DNA of 64,000 nt from Rosistilla oblonga (GTDB lineage Bacteria > Planctomycetota > Planctomycetia > Pirellulales > Pirellulaceae): contig NZ_CP036292.1 of assembly GCF_007751715.1 (NCBI RefSeq), forward strand, positions 1,054,001-1,118,000, in the 5' to 3' direction. The notes beneath the pieces are model-generated. The model made no database searches. It was not told the DNA's origin and was given only the letters and a program-made list of their open reading frames with translations. How positions within the stretch are numbered: position 1 is the stretch's first letter; every line of letters begins with the position of its first letter. The translations under genes and the position numbers were made by a program. Below are positions 36,964 through 45,860 of the stretch, piece after piece.

Positions 36964-39390
36964 TTATGGCACGATGCGAAAGCGAATTGGGTGCGACGTG
37001 GAGCGGGATGTCGACGAGGGTTCCAGCCAGGCGGCTTGGCCTCGCGTCGGAGCGTTGTATTGCGAATCGGTTTCATGCAGTCGCATGTTTTCGAACCGGT
37101 TCTCCGTTTCGAAGGAGAAGTAAAACATTCGTTCGCCGTTTGCCAGGCGACGGACATGGTGGAACCTGGACGTGTCCAACCAACTGAAGCCTTCGAGCGT
37201 GTACGGCAACCGGCAATCCTCGCTGATCATCTGGGTTTCAAACGTGCCGTCATCGCGGAGGATCGCTTTGTGCATTTGAATCGCCTGCATCGCGCCGCGC
37301 TGCCGCGTCAGGTAGCGGAAGGTTTTTCCGTCGAGCGTTGCAAATCCGATCACTTCGTTGCCGATCCCACAATCTTCACTTAACAGCGTCGAATCGAAAG
37401 TCCCGCGCGAGCTCAACCTGCTCTTCATCAACGCAACCGTCCCCGACGGATTGTGATGCAGATGATAAAACGTCTTCCCGTCGGCGGTTGCGATATCGAT
37501 CACGTCGCGGCGGATCAGACAGTCCTCGGCCAGCAATGTCGATTCGAGTCTTGCCCCTGCCACTACGCGCTCTCGCAGCAGTGAAATCTTGCCATCGGCC
37601 TGTTGTTCCAGCCGTGCGGTCCAGATCGGCGTCTCATCGCTCGCGGTGACTTCGATCTCGTAGATCCCATCGCCGTCGGCGTCAGCTGGCATCGCGTCGC
37701 GCATCTTGCGATCGAAGACAAAAACTCCTTGCGTCGTCATCTTGACCAGATCGCGATCGGCGCCTCCGGTGACCGTCAGGCACAAACCATCGTACAGCCG
37801 ATCGGAGTCGTCGCTGACGTCGATCGCCCACGCGCCGGCTAACTGCTGACGCGACAGGACGATCGTTTGGCCATCGGGTTCGAAGATGAATTCGTCGAAT
37901 TGCGGCGGTTCGTTTTCGTTGCCAACTCTAACCACCATCGGCTGATCGGCGATGCGGAGCGAATAGAGATTGTCCATGTTCCGATCCAGCGGGACTTCGT
38001 AGTCGGGAGTCTGCCGGAATCGCAGCTGCCGCGTCGCGGGATCGATCTGGAAGCATTTGGCATCGTCACCGCTGAGCGTCGTCTGGCTGAGATCGCCATA
38101 TCGCTCGGGGACCAGCCCGACCGAATCGCTTCCCTCGAGAACGTTCAAGACGATTTGGTCGCTGCGATTGACGATCATGTTGGCTGCGACCGGTTTCATG
38201 CTGGTCGTCAGGCTATCGTCGGTGGCGCTTGCGACAAACAGCCCGGCGATCGCCAGCAACAGCGCAGTGGTCGTCGCCGCCACGGTCCGCGACGAAGCGT
38301 GGCTCGATTGAGGGCTGTGCTTTTTCGCTAACGCATTGAGGTCATCCGCCATTTCCGCGGCGGTCTGATAACGGTCCTCGGGCTCGCTGGCGACAGCTTT
38401 TAAAACGATCCGTTCCAGTTCGACAGGCAGCTTGGGATTTGTGTTCCGCAGAAAACCTGGCTTGGCAACGGCGAGCGCGTCGCGGGTCGCCGAGTTCATT
38501 TTCTCAAGCGTGACCAGTTCGCAAAGGGTCAGTCCTAACGAAAAGGTATCGCTGCGCTCGTCGGAGATTCCTCGCAGTTGTTCGGGAGCCATGTAGCGAG
38601 GTGTGCCCACGGCGTGATACATGCTTGTCAGGCTGTTGTCGTCGAGCGTCCGCTTGGCCAGCCCAAAGTCGGTGACCCACAGTTTGTTCGTTGAGTCGAT
38701 CAACAGATTGGCTGGCTTCACGTCGCGGTGCAGGATCTGTTTCGCGTGGGCATGGGCCAGCGCGGCAGCGGCTTGGCTGCCCAGTTGAGCGATCAGGTGC
38801 CAGTTGTCGCGCAACTGCTGCAGCAAACCAAAGGCTGCGATGTCGGTGACGCTGCTGTCGGCGTGCGACCCCGCGTGCTCTTCGTTGGCGACCCGCACGA
38901 CGTCGGCCAGATTAGGACCGTCGATCAACCGCATCGTATAGAAATGGTGTTCCGCCGATTCGCCAAACTCATAGATCGGCACGATGTTCGTGTGGTGCAA
39001 ACTGGCGACCGCACGCGCTTCGTGCTTGAAACGCTGGATCCCTTTTTCGTCCAATCGCTCCGACGAGATCACTTTGATTGCGACGCGTTCGCGGAGCGTG
39101 TCGCACTGCGCTTCGTAGACCAACCCCATCCCGCCGACGCCGATCTGACGGACGATCGGGTAGCCCCCGATGCGATCGGGAATCTGCTGCATCGTCGGCA
39201 GTTCGCCCGACGTGTTGGCGTATTCGTCCAGTTCCATCATCAACGGAAAGACACGCAATATGTCCGCCGCCTGCTCCGGAAACTGCTTCGAAAATTCGGC
39301 AACACTCAGATCGTCAGCATCGACCCGCTGCTCTTTGAAGCGGGCCCAAAGCTGTTCGATTTCGTGCAGCTGAAGGTCGGAGGCGTTCAC
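36964..39390 (-). CDS. Membrane Ser/Thr protein kinase with large extracytoplasmic domain
   Basis: 808 residues from a GTG at 39390. This start is preferred because the preceding gene ends in TGA overlapping it (GTGA, 39387-39390) and the longer open frame to 39594 only overlaps that gene. Kinase domain about 76-350: IGVGGMGLVYEA, Lys106 in VAIKV, catalytic HRDVKPANLL (Asp223), DFGLA (Asp241) and GTPRYMAPEQL. A single membrane helix at about 370-389 leads to some 415 residues outside the membrane. These begin with a cadherin-like stretch (LRFRQTPDYEVPLDRNMDNLYSLRI), then tandem units of the form ...LL(S/A)EDC... (LLAEDCLI, LLSEDCGI, MISEDCRL). It probably senses an envelope signal with its coupled LEPR protein. 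Confidence 0.88.
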   Translation of the reverse strand: MNASDLQLHEIEQLWARFKEQRVDADDLSVAEFSKQFPEQAADILRVFPLMMELDEYANTSGELPTMQQIPDRIGGYPIVRQIGVGGMGLVYEAQCDTLRERVAIKVISSERLDEKGIQRFKHEARAVASLHHTNIVPIYEFGESAEHHFYTMRLIDGPNLADVVRVANEEHAGSHADSSVTDIAAFGLLQQLRDNWHLIAQLGSQAAAALAHAHAKQILHRDVKPANLLIDSTNKLWVTDFGLAKRTLDDNSLTSMYHAVGTPRYMAPEQLRGISDERSDTFSLGLTLCELVTLEKMNSATRDALAVAKPGFLRNTNPKLPVELERIVLKAVASEPEDRYQTAAEMADDLNALAKKHSPQSSHASSRTVAATTTALLLAIAGLFVASATDDSLTTSMKPVAANMIVNRSDQIVLNVLEGSDSVGLVPERYGDLSQTTLSGDDAKCFQIDPATRQLRFRQTPDYEVPLDRNMDNLYSLRIADQPMVVRVGNENEPPQFDEFIFEPDGQTIVLSRQQLAGAWAIDVSDDSDRLYDGLCLTVTGGADRDLVKMTTQGVFVFDRKMRDAMPADADGDGIYEIEVTASDETPIWTARLEQQADGKISLLRERVVAGARLESTLLAEDCLIRRDVIDIATADGKTFYHLHHNPSGTVALMKSRLSSRGTFDSTLLSEDCGIGNEVIGFATLDGKTFRYLTRQRGAMQAIQMHKAILRDDGTFETQMISEDCRLPYTLEGFSWLDTSRFHHVRRLANGERMFYFSFETENRFENMRLHETDSQYNAPTRGQAAWLEPSSTSRSTSHPIRFRIVP

Positions 39391-42300
39391 GATTTCTCTT
39401 CCCGTCGAATCTTCGACGCTTTTGGTGGCCTGCTTGTTTGTTGTCGGATGCGTTTTAATGCGGGAGTGAAAATTCCTAAGACGACAGCTGTCGTCATTGG
39501 GGTTTCCGTTGGTGGGTGGATCGGAAGCGGAGTGCTCACCGGATGGAATGGGATGACTTCCGACGGGCCGCGTTCGGCTTCCGCAGGAATCCAATCGGTT
39601 CGCGTCGCGTCGGGAGTCTCCTCGGACTGATTGGAGTCGTTCCGCTGGTGGAGCGTTTTGTTGTGCGCGTACAGCCCCGCTGCATCACCGGTATCCATCG
39701 GATGCCCGCTGGCGTTCCGCGGTTCCGGTTCGCTTTCCGTATGCCACGACGTATGGTCCGACTTGGCGACGCTGGAAGCGTCCAGATGCTGAATCGAGAA
39801 ACTGATCTTTTGGTGAGCAGTCGCACCGGCAGTACCAAGCACGCCGGGCAGCAGGTCCTGTGCGTTTGAGGCTGCCATCGATGGTGAGTCTTCAAGCAGC
39901 GGCTCACCCACCGCACCGATCGACGATTCGAAGCGGTGTTCCTCCACCTCTTCCGAAAACGCCGCGAAGGTGGGCGGCAGGTTGAGGTTGGCAGCGACGG
40001 AGCCAGTTGTTGCAGAGTGGGGCAACAGATTCGCTGGGTCGATCGAACCGCGGAACTGCTGATTCAGATCGGTTGTCGAAACGACAGGCTCCGCAGCGGG
40101 CGGAGGATCTGCGGATTCGTTGGTTTCGGATGCCGTGTGGTAATGGACGACAGTTGGGAACGCCGCGGCAACCTCTACGCTCGTCGCCGGTGCAACCGTT
40201 CGCTCGATCGGCGCGGGAGCTGCGTCCCAGGTCGACAGTGCCTGCGTTTCTGCGGCTGCTGGAGCGCGGCTGGCTGCGGGGGCCGTTACGCTAGCGATTG
40301 CCGGGCTGCTCACGTCAGTTGACGCCCACTCGATCGAAACCGTTGGGGCAACGGAAACCTTCGCGGTCGCGGGGGTCATGATTTTTGCGGATGCTGCCAC
40401 TTCCGCTGCCGCAACTTCCGTGGCCAGCGACGAATCTGCTGAAACGATTGGGGAGGTTGGCGTTTGCATTGCTTCGCTGGCAGACTGACTTGCCAAGGCG
40501 AACGGCGCTGATGATGCTGCGACTGTTTCGTTCGATTGAGTCGTCGCACTTGTTGTGCTCTCTGGCGGTGCGACGCGGAGTTGTGGGGATGCGGCTGGTG
40601 CGGCGGTGACGTGGGAGTGATCGGTTGTGCTAACGGCGACCGCAACGTCGGCTGCCGTTTGGGCAGCATGGATGGTCATTGTGTCGAGAGTTGTCACGAC
40701 GTGAGACTTCATCGCGCTAGCGGTCGCGGCGATGAAATCCAGTGCCGCAGTCACTTCCGACGCTACCGTCATTTCCACCGTCGAATCCACAGTTGGATCG
40801 TTGGCGGCGACAGTTGAGGTGAGCTTCGGAGTTGCGGCGGCGTCCGGCTTAGCTGCGACGCCAGTGGGTGTGTCTGCGATAGAATGCGTTGTTGATGCGG
40901 TGCCGCTGTCGGCCAACCGGTCCGCTGTCGTGGCTGTGTCGCTCGGAGCGTTGAATGCTGCGAGGTTGTCGGCCAAGATAGCTTCCGATTGGGACGTCGG
41001 CTTTGCAGCGACCGCGTTGTCGAGCTGTGGCTGAACGGTATTTGTGCGAATTTCGTTACCAATCGCTGCCGAATCCGATGGAGGATTGGCGGCTGAGTTT
41101 GTTGCCTTGCTGGTTTGCAATTTGGCAACGTCCACTGGCGTGGGCGCTTCGTTCGCGGCTGCCGCGACGCTGTCGATAGCTGCTGCGTTGGTTGGGCTAG
41201 GCAGCTCGCCATCGCTGGTCGATGTCGTCGCTTGCTCGTTTGGCGTTGCGGGTGCGGGGACGGAGTCGACCAATTGCGCCGGAGCTTCGGGAAGCGATCG
41301 AGCGAGCGAAGCGTCGATGCTGAGGGTCAGCGGAGTTTGAACGAGTTGAATTTCGGCGTCGGCTTGCACTGTCAGAACGTCGTTCGTCGAAGCAGTCGCG
41401 GGCGGAGTTGGTGATGCATCGCCCAGCTGTGTTTGCGACGTCGATTCTCGCTGCGGCGACGCTTCGGTTCGCGCGACCTCGGTCACCAGCGAGACTCCGA
41501 CGATCGTTTGCGGATGTGACGCCGCGGCGACGGGTGCGGTTTGCTCGAGACCGACATCGGCTGAGACTACAGCCGTCGCTGCCTCTGAATCCGCGGCCGG
41601 TCGTTGGGCGGCTACCAGTTGCACATCGGCAATCTGAAGACTTTGCGAATCGGCGGCCTGGGAAGTTGATGCGTCTGCGAGCTGCTGGAGATCGGTTGTT
41701 TCAGAGACGGGAACGCTGCCCGTGTCAGCGGTCCGTGTGTTGGATAGGTCGGCGACAGCCAGCGATTCGTTTGGGATCGGCTCTGCGATCGTCGAGGCAG
41801 TCGGCAGCGAATCGCTCTCGGTTCGTTTCGCCAAACCGTTGGGCAGAGACTCCTGTTTTGCCAGCCCCGCCGGCAATTCGTCGCGTTTCGCCAAGCCGGC
41901 TGGCAGGTTCGGATCGACCGCTCGCGGCGATTCCTCCAGCACCATCATCGATGCAGGTGTGTTGGATGCAGGTGCGGACGTCAGGTTATCGAATGTTTCG
42001 ACGTCAGCCGATGAGAGTGGCGGCAGCGAATCGTCGACCGACGTGTTGTTGACGAATTCGACTTCGCTGAACGCGGCCAGTTCGTCGTCGACATGCAGAT
42101 CGTCGATCTGCGGGGCGGCTTCGACGCGGGCCGTCAGCACTTCTCTTTCGGCCTGTTCCGACGGTGCAACATTTGTGCTCGTCGTGTTCACAAGCCGAGT
42201 TTCCGCGGTCGCCATCGGAGCCGGAGCCTGAGCCGGAGCCTGCTGCGACACATCGTCTGTTGCCGTTGCGACATTGTTTGGTGCTGGCGCGGTTGTGCTC

Positions 42301-43073
42301 GGTGCCCTCTCGGACGCTGCGGGTGTTGCAACGGCTGGTGGACTGGTCACAACCGACGCATCCTTGGGCTCCGCCGCGTCAGCGACGTCGCGTTCATCGC
42401 CACGATCCGCTTCGCTTGCGACGGCTGTTCCGACAGGCTCGATTTCCGCCTTGGCTGTTTCGATCGACTGGCGATTGTTTTCCGAGGCTTCGGTTTCGCT
42501 GGCGACCGCTATCTGTGGCGAGGAAGCGATGTTGGTTTCGGCGGCTGTGCTGCTGCTTGGATTGGCGGTTTGGGGTGACGGTGCTGCAGAGCTGCCTAAG
42601 GGAAGAAGGCCGACGACGGTTTGTCCCAGCGAAGCGACGGTGGAGACCGCCTTGTTCGCCGTGTTGGTAGCGAGTTCGACAGTCGTTTGCGCAACATCGG
42701 TTACGCTTTGGACAACCGATGGTGTTTCGGATCCTGCGGTTTCGGACTCGGTTGTCGAGGCTTCGGTGCTGCTGTTTGCGGCAGCTGCCGAGCTGGGGGC
42801 TGCTGCTGCGGTTCCGGTTGCTGGCGTTTGGGGACTGTTTTCAGTCGAGCTTGCGGGACTGGAGGCGTCGCTTGCAGGAACCTGTTGCGGCGTGGAGGAG
42901 CTGGCGGGGTTGGAGGCCGACTCCGCAATCGAAGGCTGCGATGTAGAGCTGGCGTCGGACGCGACAACAGGGGCTGCGGCGGTAAGTGGCGTGCCAGCGA
43001 GCAGTTGCCGAGGTTCGAGCGGTTCAGCAAACGACACGTCGCGCAGTCGATTTTGTCGTTTACGAAAAAGCAT
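39387..43073 (-). CDS. Giant Ser/Ala/Thr-rich LEPR-motif surface protein
   Basis: 1228 residues. The N-terminus has LEPRQLLAG at about 19-27, the LEPR-x-LL motif that marks many planctomycete surface proteins and is thought to be a sorting signal. The rest is low complexity, dominated by Ala, Ser, Thr, Pro and Val, without a recognisable folded domain. An exception is a short tandem block LPAGLAKR.DELPAGLAKQ.ESLPNGLAKR (coded near 41820-41910). A hydrophobic stretch with basic residues (TAVVLGIFTPALKRIR) lies near the C-terminus and could anchor it. The stop overlaps the GTG of the kinase gene, so the two proteins are made together. It is probably exported and may be glycosylated; that is inference. 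Confidence 0.75.
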   Translation of the reverse strand: MLFRKRQNRLRDVSFAEPLEPRQLLAGTPLTAAAPVVASDASSTSQPSIAESASNPASSSTPQQVPASDASSPASSTENSPQTPATGTAAAAPSSAAAANSSTEASTTESETAGSETPSVVQSVTDVAQTTVELATNTANKAVSTVASLGQTVVGLLPLGSSAAPSPQTANPSSSTAAETNIASSPQIAVASETEASENNRQSIETAKAEIEPVGTAVASEADRGDERDVADAAEPKDASVVTSPPAVATPAASERAPSTTAPAPNNVATATDDVSQQAPAQAPAPMATAETRLVNTTSTNVAPSEQAEREVLTARVEAAPQIDDLHVDDELAAFSEVEFVNNTSVDDSLPPLSSADVETFDNLTSAPASNTPASMMVLEESPRAVDPNLPAGLAKRDELPAGLAKQESLPNGLAKRTESDSLPTASTIAEPIPNESLAVADLSNTRTADTGSVPVSETTDLQQLADASTSQAADSQSLQIADVQLVAAQRPAADSEAATAVVSADVGLEQTAPVAAASHPQTIVGVSLVTEVARTEASPQRESTSQTQLGDASPTPPATASTNDVLTVQADAEIQLVQTPLTLSIDASLARSLPEAPAQLVDSVPAPATPNEQATTSTSDGELPSPTNAAAIDSVAAAANEAPTPVDVAKLQTSKATNSAANPPSDSAAIGNEIRTNTVQPQLDNAVAAKPTSQSEAILADNLAAFNAPSDTATTADRLADSGTASTTHSIADTPTGVAAKPDAAATPKLTSTVAANDPTVDSTVEMTVASEVTAALDFIAATASAMKSHVVTTLDTMTIHAAQTAADVAVAVSTTDHSHVTAAPAASPQLRVAPPESTTSATTQSNETVAASSAPFALASQSASEAMQTPTSPIVSADSSLATEVAAAEVAASAKIMTPATAKVSVAPTVSIEWASTDVSSPAIASVTAPAASRAPAAAETQALSTWDAAPAPIERTVAPATSVEVAAAFPTVVHYHTASETNESADPPPAAEPVVSTTDLNQQFRGSIDPANLLPHSATTGSVAANLNLPPTFAAFSEEVEEHRFESSIGAVGEPLLEDSPSMAASNAQDLLPGVLGTAGATAHQKISFSIQHLDASSVAKSDHTSWHTESEPEPRNASGHPMDTGDAAGLYAHNKTLHQRNDSNQSEETPDATRTDWIPAEAERGPSEVIPFHPVSTPLPIHPPTETPMTTAVVLGIFTPALKRIRQQTSRPPKASKIRREEKS

Positions 43074-43214
43074 AGCGAGCGTAATCTAGAGTTGAACCGA
43101 AGCAAGCCTGGGACTCTAGGATAGTTGCACAGTTAGCTTTGGGGTGCCAGCGGCACCAAAAATAGCGACATTTCTAGCTTTGTAGCTCGCCGCCCTTCTC
43201 CAAATAAGAATTCC

Positions 43215-43610
43215 ATGAACGCAGGACCTGCCGACCAACGCGGCCCCGGAATCTCCCGCTGGAAGCTGGTTGGTGCTTGCTGCGCGTTGGGGGCGTTTTT
43301 CGTCCCCTTGCCCGCTGGTTCGCAACGCCTTGACCAGCTCTACAACTTCTCGCATCTACTGGTGTTCGGCGGACTTGCGTTCATGATGATGCAGGTCTTC
43401 GTCGGCTGGGGATTTTGGCGAAGGGTTGCCTTTACGCTCAGCAGCGTGCTGGCGCTCGGCGTTGCGATCGAACTGATTCAGCCGTTTTTTGGCCGCCGGG
43501 CGAGCCTTCATGACGTCATTAACGATCTGATCGGTGGCGTCGTGGGAATTTCGATCGCCGCAGCGTTTCGCTGGGCGACGCTGATGTACAGACCTTCGGA
43601 TCAATCCTGA
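43215..43610 (+). CDS. VanZ-like membrane protein
   Basis: 131 residues with four predicted helices. Features match the VanZ family: YNFSHLLVFGGLAF after the first helix, then ALGVAIELIQPFFGRRASLHDVINDLIGGVVG, where the E.IQ.F...R....D...N..G pattern is diagnostic. VanZ confers teicoplanin resistance by an unknown mechanism; most family members have no assigned function. The last 10 bases overlap the end of the convergent kinase gene. Confidence 0.85.
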   Translation: MNAGPADQRGPGISRWKLVGACCALGAFFVPLPAGSQRLDQLYNFSHLLVFGGLAFMMMQVFVGWGFWRRVAFTLSSVLALGVAIELIQPFFGRRASLHDVINDLIGGVVGISIAAAFRWATLMYRPSDQS

Positions 43611-45826
43611 AGCGAAATCGTTTCCTGCATCGCAACCGGAAGCGTCGATTCTGAGTCGGTATCGTCGTGCGCTGCCGATGAATTCGCTCTCCGGACCAGG
43701 TACCACATCGCTCCATTGACCATCATGATCGCCAACGCTGCGATGATCCCCTCGGCGATCAATTTGTTCGTCAGGCTCTCGACCCGCGCGATCGTCTTGC
43801 TCAAGCGGAACTGGACCAACACGATCCAGTCGGTTTGGCCGCCGTTTCCTTCTCCCGATTTCGGTAGATGCACAGGTTGAACCGCAGCGATCCAGTTGCC
43901 TTTAAAGCCCTCGCCATCGTGTGCCGCGGCGATCGGATCGTGGTAGTTGATGTCCCCGCCAGCCAGCAGTTCGTCGAGGACCGCATTGCCAACTTGGAAC
44001 CGCTCATCCTGATGTCCTTGATGCCGCGATTGATGGTTTTGCATCCAGGGATGCTGAAGAATCGTTCCTCGCAGCGGCCCCGGCCGGGCGTCGACTAAAA
44101 CTCCGATCACGTCGTATTCATCGTCTTCGCGAACCCGAAACTGTTCGAAGTCGCCGAAGTTGGTGGTGGCCACCAAGACGCCGTCGATCTGGTCGTCGCG
44201 GCTGCTGGAGTCGTCCAGGTTGGGCAACCGGATCGGCGTGCTGACAGCGACCTTCCAGACTCCCGTCGCCGTGCTCTGAAACGCCGTCGATAGATGTGTC
44301 TGCTGGATGATCTGGTCGATCTCTGCGGGAGGCGTTCCCTTGGGAAGGTCTTCCTTGAGGCCAGTGAAGTAGGTCCGGAAGGCGTAGTTGCGGCCCCGGC
44401 TGTTGGTTCTGCGAGTAATCGGCGCCGAGTGAGCAAATCCGATCATCGTTCCTTGGCTGTCGGTGACAAACATCGTCGCCAACTTGGGAACGCCCGGATG
44501 CGTTTCGGCCAGCTGGTTGTAGTGGTCCAACCGTTCCGTTAGATGATCTTCCAGCGGTTGGCCCAGTTTCTGATCCAGGATTTCGTCGCGCGCCGCCTCG
44601 GGCTGCTGCTGCGCCGCGATCTGCCGGCGCAGCTCCTTCAGCCTCGGCTGCTGCAATGCATCGGTCAGCGTTTCGGCAAGCTCGGGGCTGGAAGCTTCCA
44701 GCGACACGAGATCGAAATAAGAACGCAGTTCGATCTCCAACGCGCGGGCTTTTTCGCCGGCCACGCTCAGGTTCGTCTTGCTGCGTTCTTCGCGCATCGC
44801 CGTTGTAAATTGTTTCCCCGTTTCGCGGATGCTACGGATCGCGTACAGCCCCATCGCGGTCAGCAGTAGCAGCGGCCCGACAAGCCCCAACAGGATCAAT
44901 GGCCGGCGAGCCTTCGACGCGTTCCGCTCGTCGATCGCTTCGACCAATTGCTGGACGTTCGCGTACCGATGCTCAGGATCGGGAGCCAAGCAGCGTTGCA
45001 GGATCTGTCCCAGTCGGCGATCGACTCCCGCAACTTTTTCGTGCCCCGTTGGCGGCCCAGATTGGCAAATTACATCGCGATATTTTTCGAGCCGCTTGTT
45101 CAGCGAACCGGCGGTGTCGATCTGATCCAGCAGCGCTCCTTCGCGATGCGGCGCCGTGCCGGTCAACATCCGGTACAAGATCGCCCCCAGACCGTAGACG
45201 TCCCAGCGGACATCGGGGGACGCGTCGAGGTCGGCTTGTTCGGGAGCCATATAAAACAGCGTCCCCAGCGCCGGCGACTGTTCGTGCGACAGTCGGCTCT
45301 GACCGAAATCGGCCAGCCGCGGGCGAAGCTCTTCATCCAACAGGACGTTGGCCGGTTTCAAATCGCAGTGCAGGATCCCCTTGCCGTGGGTATGGTTCAT
45401 GCCGATGCAGATCTCGCGGAACAACTGCACCGCTCGTTCGACCGGCAATCGGCCGCGCTTGTGCAACAGATCTTCCAACGATCCGTTTTCGATCAGCTCC
45501 ATCACATAATAGGGCGGCTCGCTGTCCCAACCGACTTCCAAGACTTGCACGATGTAGCTGTCGGCACTCAGCGCCACCAGATTCTTGACCTCACGACTCA
45601 ACAGCGACCAATTGACCCCACCGCGATGCAGATAGAATTTGATCGCCACGGGGCGACCCGTATTGAGGTCCCGCGCCACCCAAACCTGACCAAACGCACC
45701 GGCACCAAGGAATCGCTCGATGCGATATCCTGGTACTTCGGCTGGTGGCGTCGTCGTTTGCAAGCTCAGCTTCAGAGCATCCTGCTGCTCGCCCGTCGAC
45801 TGTTGCTCGGTATAATCATCTGCCAT
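43601..45826 (-). CDS. Receptor-type Ser/Thr kinase with HCD catalytic loop and Cache-like sensor
   Basis: 741 residues. Kinase domain about 33-300: GAGAFGQVWVA, Lys63 in PVAIKFYL, catalytic loop HCDLKPANVLL (Asp155, Cys instead of the usual Arg), DFGQSR, GTLFYMAPEQ. Helix 1 at about 309-330 (LILLGLVGPLLLLTAMGLYAI) and helix 2 near 690-712 (GIIAALAIMMVNGAMWYLV) enclose about 360 residues outside the membrane. Their pattern resembles a double-Cache ligand sensor (MFVTDSQGTMIGFAHS, YFTGLKEDLP, WKVAVSTPIRL). A non-RD kinase is usually not controlled by activation-loop phosphorylation. The gene converges on vanZ-like with a 10-base overlap. Confidence 0.88.
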   Translation of the reverse strand: MADDYTEQQSTGEQQDALKLSLQTTTPPAEVPGYRIERFLGAGAFGQVWVARDLNTGRPVAIKFYLHRGGVNWSLLSREVKNLVALSADSYIVQVLEVGWDSEPPYYVMELIENGSLEDLLHKRGRLPVERAVQLFREICIGMNHTHGKGILHCDLKPANVLLDEELRPRLADFGQSRLSHEQSPALGTLFYMAPEQADLDASPDVRWDVYGLGAILYRMLTGTAPHREGALLDQIDTAGSLNKRLEKYRDVICQSGPPTGHEKVAGVDRRLGQILQRCLAPDPEHRYANVQQLVEAIDERNASKARRPLILLGLVGPLLLLTAMGLYAIRSIRETGKQFTTAMREERSKTNLSVAGEKARALEIELRSYFDLVSLEASSPELAETLTDALQQPRLKELRRQIAAQQQPEAARDEILDQKLGQPLEDHLTERLDHYNQLAETHPGVPKLATMFVTDSQGTMIGFAHSAPITRRTNSRGRNYAFRTYFTGLKEDLPKGTPPAEIDQIIQQTHLSTAFQSTATGVWKVAVSTPIRLPNLDDSSSRDDQIDGVLVATTNFGDFEQFRVREDDEYDVIGVLVDARPGPLRGTILQHPWMQNHQSRHQGHQDERFQVGNAVLDELLAGGDINYHDPIAAAHDGEGFKGNWIAAVQPVHLPKSGEGNGGQTDWIVLVQFRLSKTIARVESLTNKLIAEGIIAALAIMMVNGAMWYLVRRANSSAAHDDTDSESTLPVAMQETISLQD

Positions 45827-45860
45827 TTACAGTGCAATTCCTTTGAATCCGTGGATCACA

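Noticed and set aside
42093-43089. Long plus-strand frames opposite the LEPR protein (up to 271 codons)
   Set aside because: The minus-strand gene has the LEPR motif and is coupled to a kinase; low-complexity codons keep other frames open by chance.
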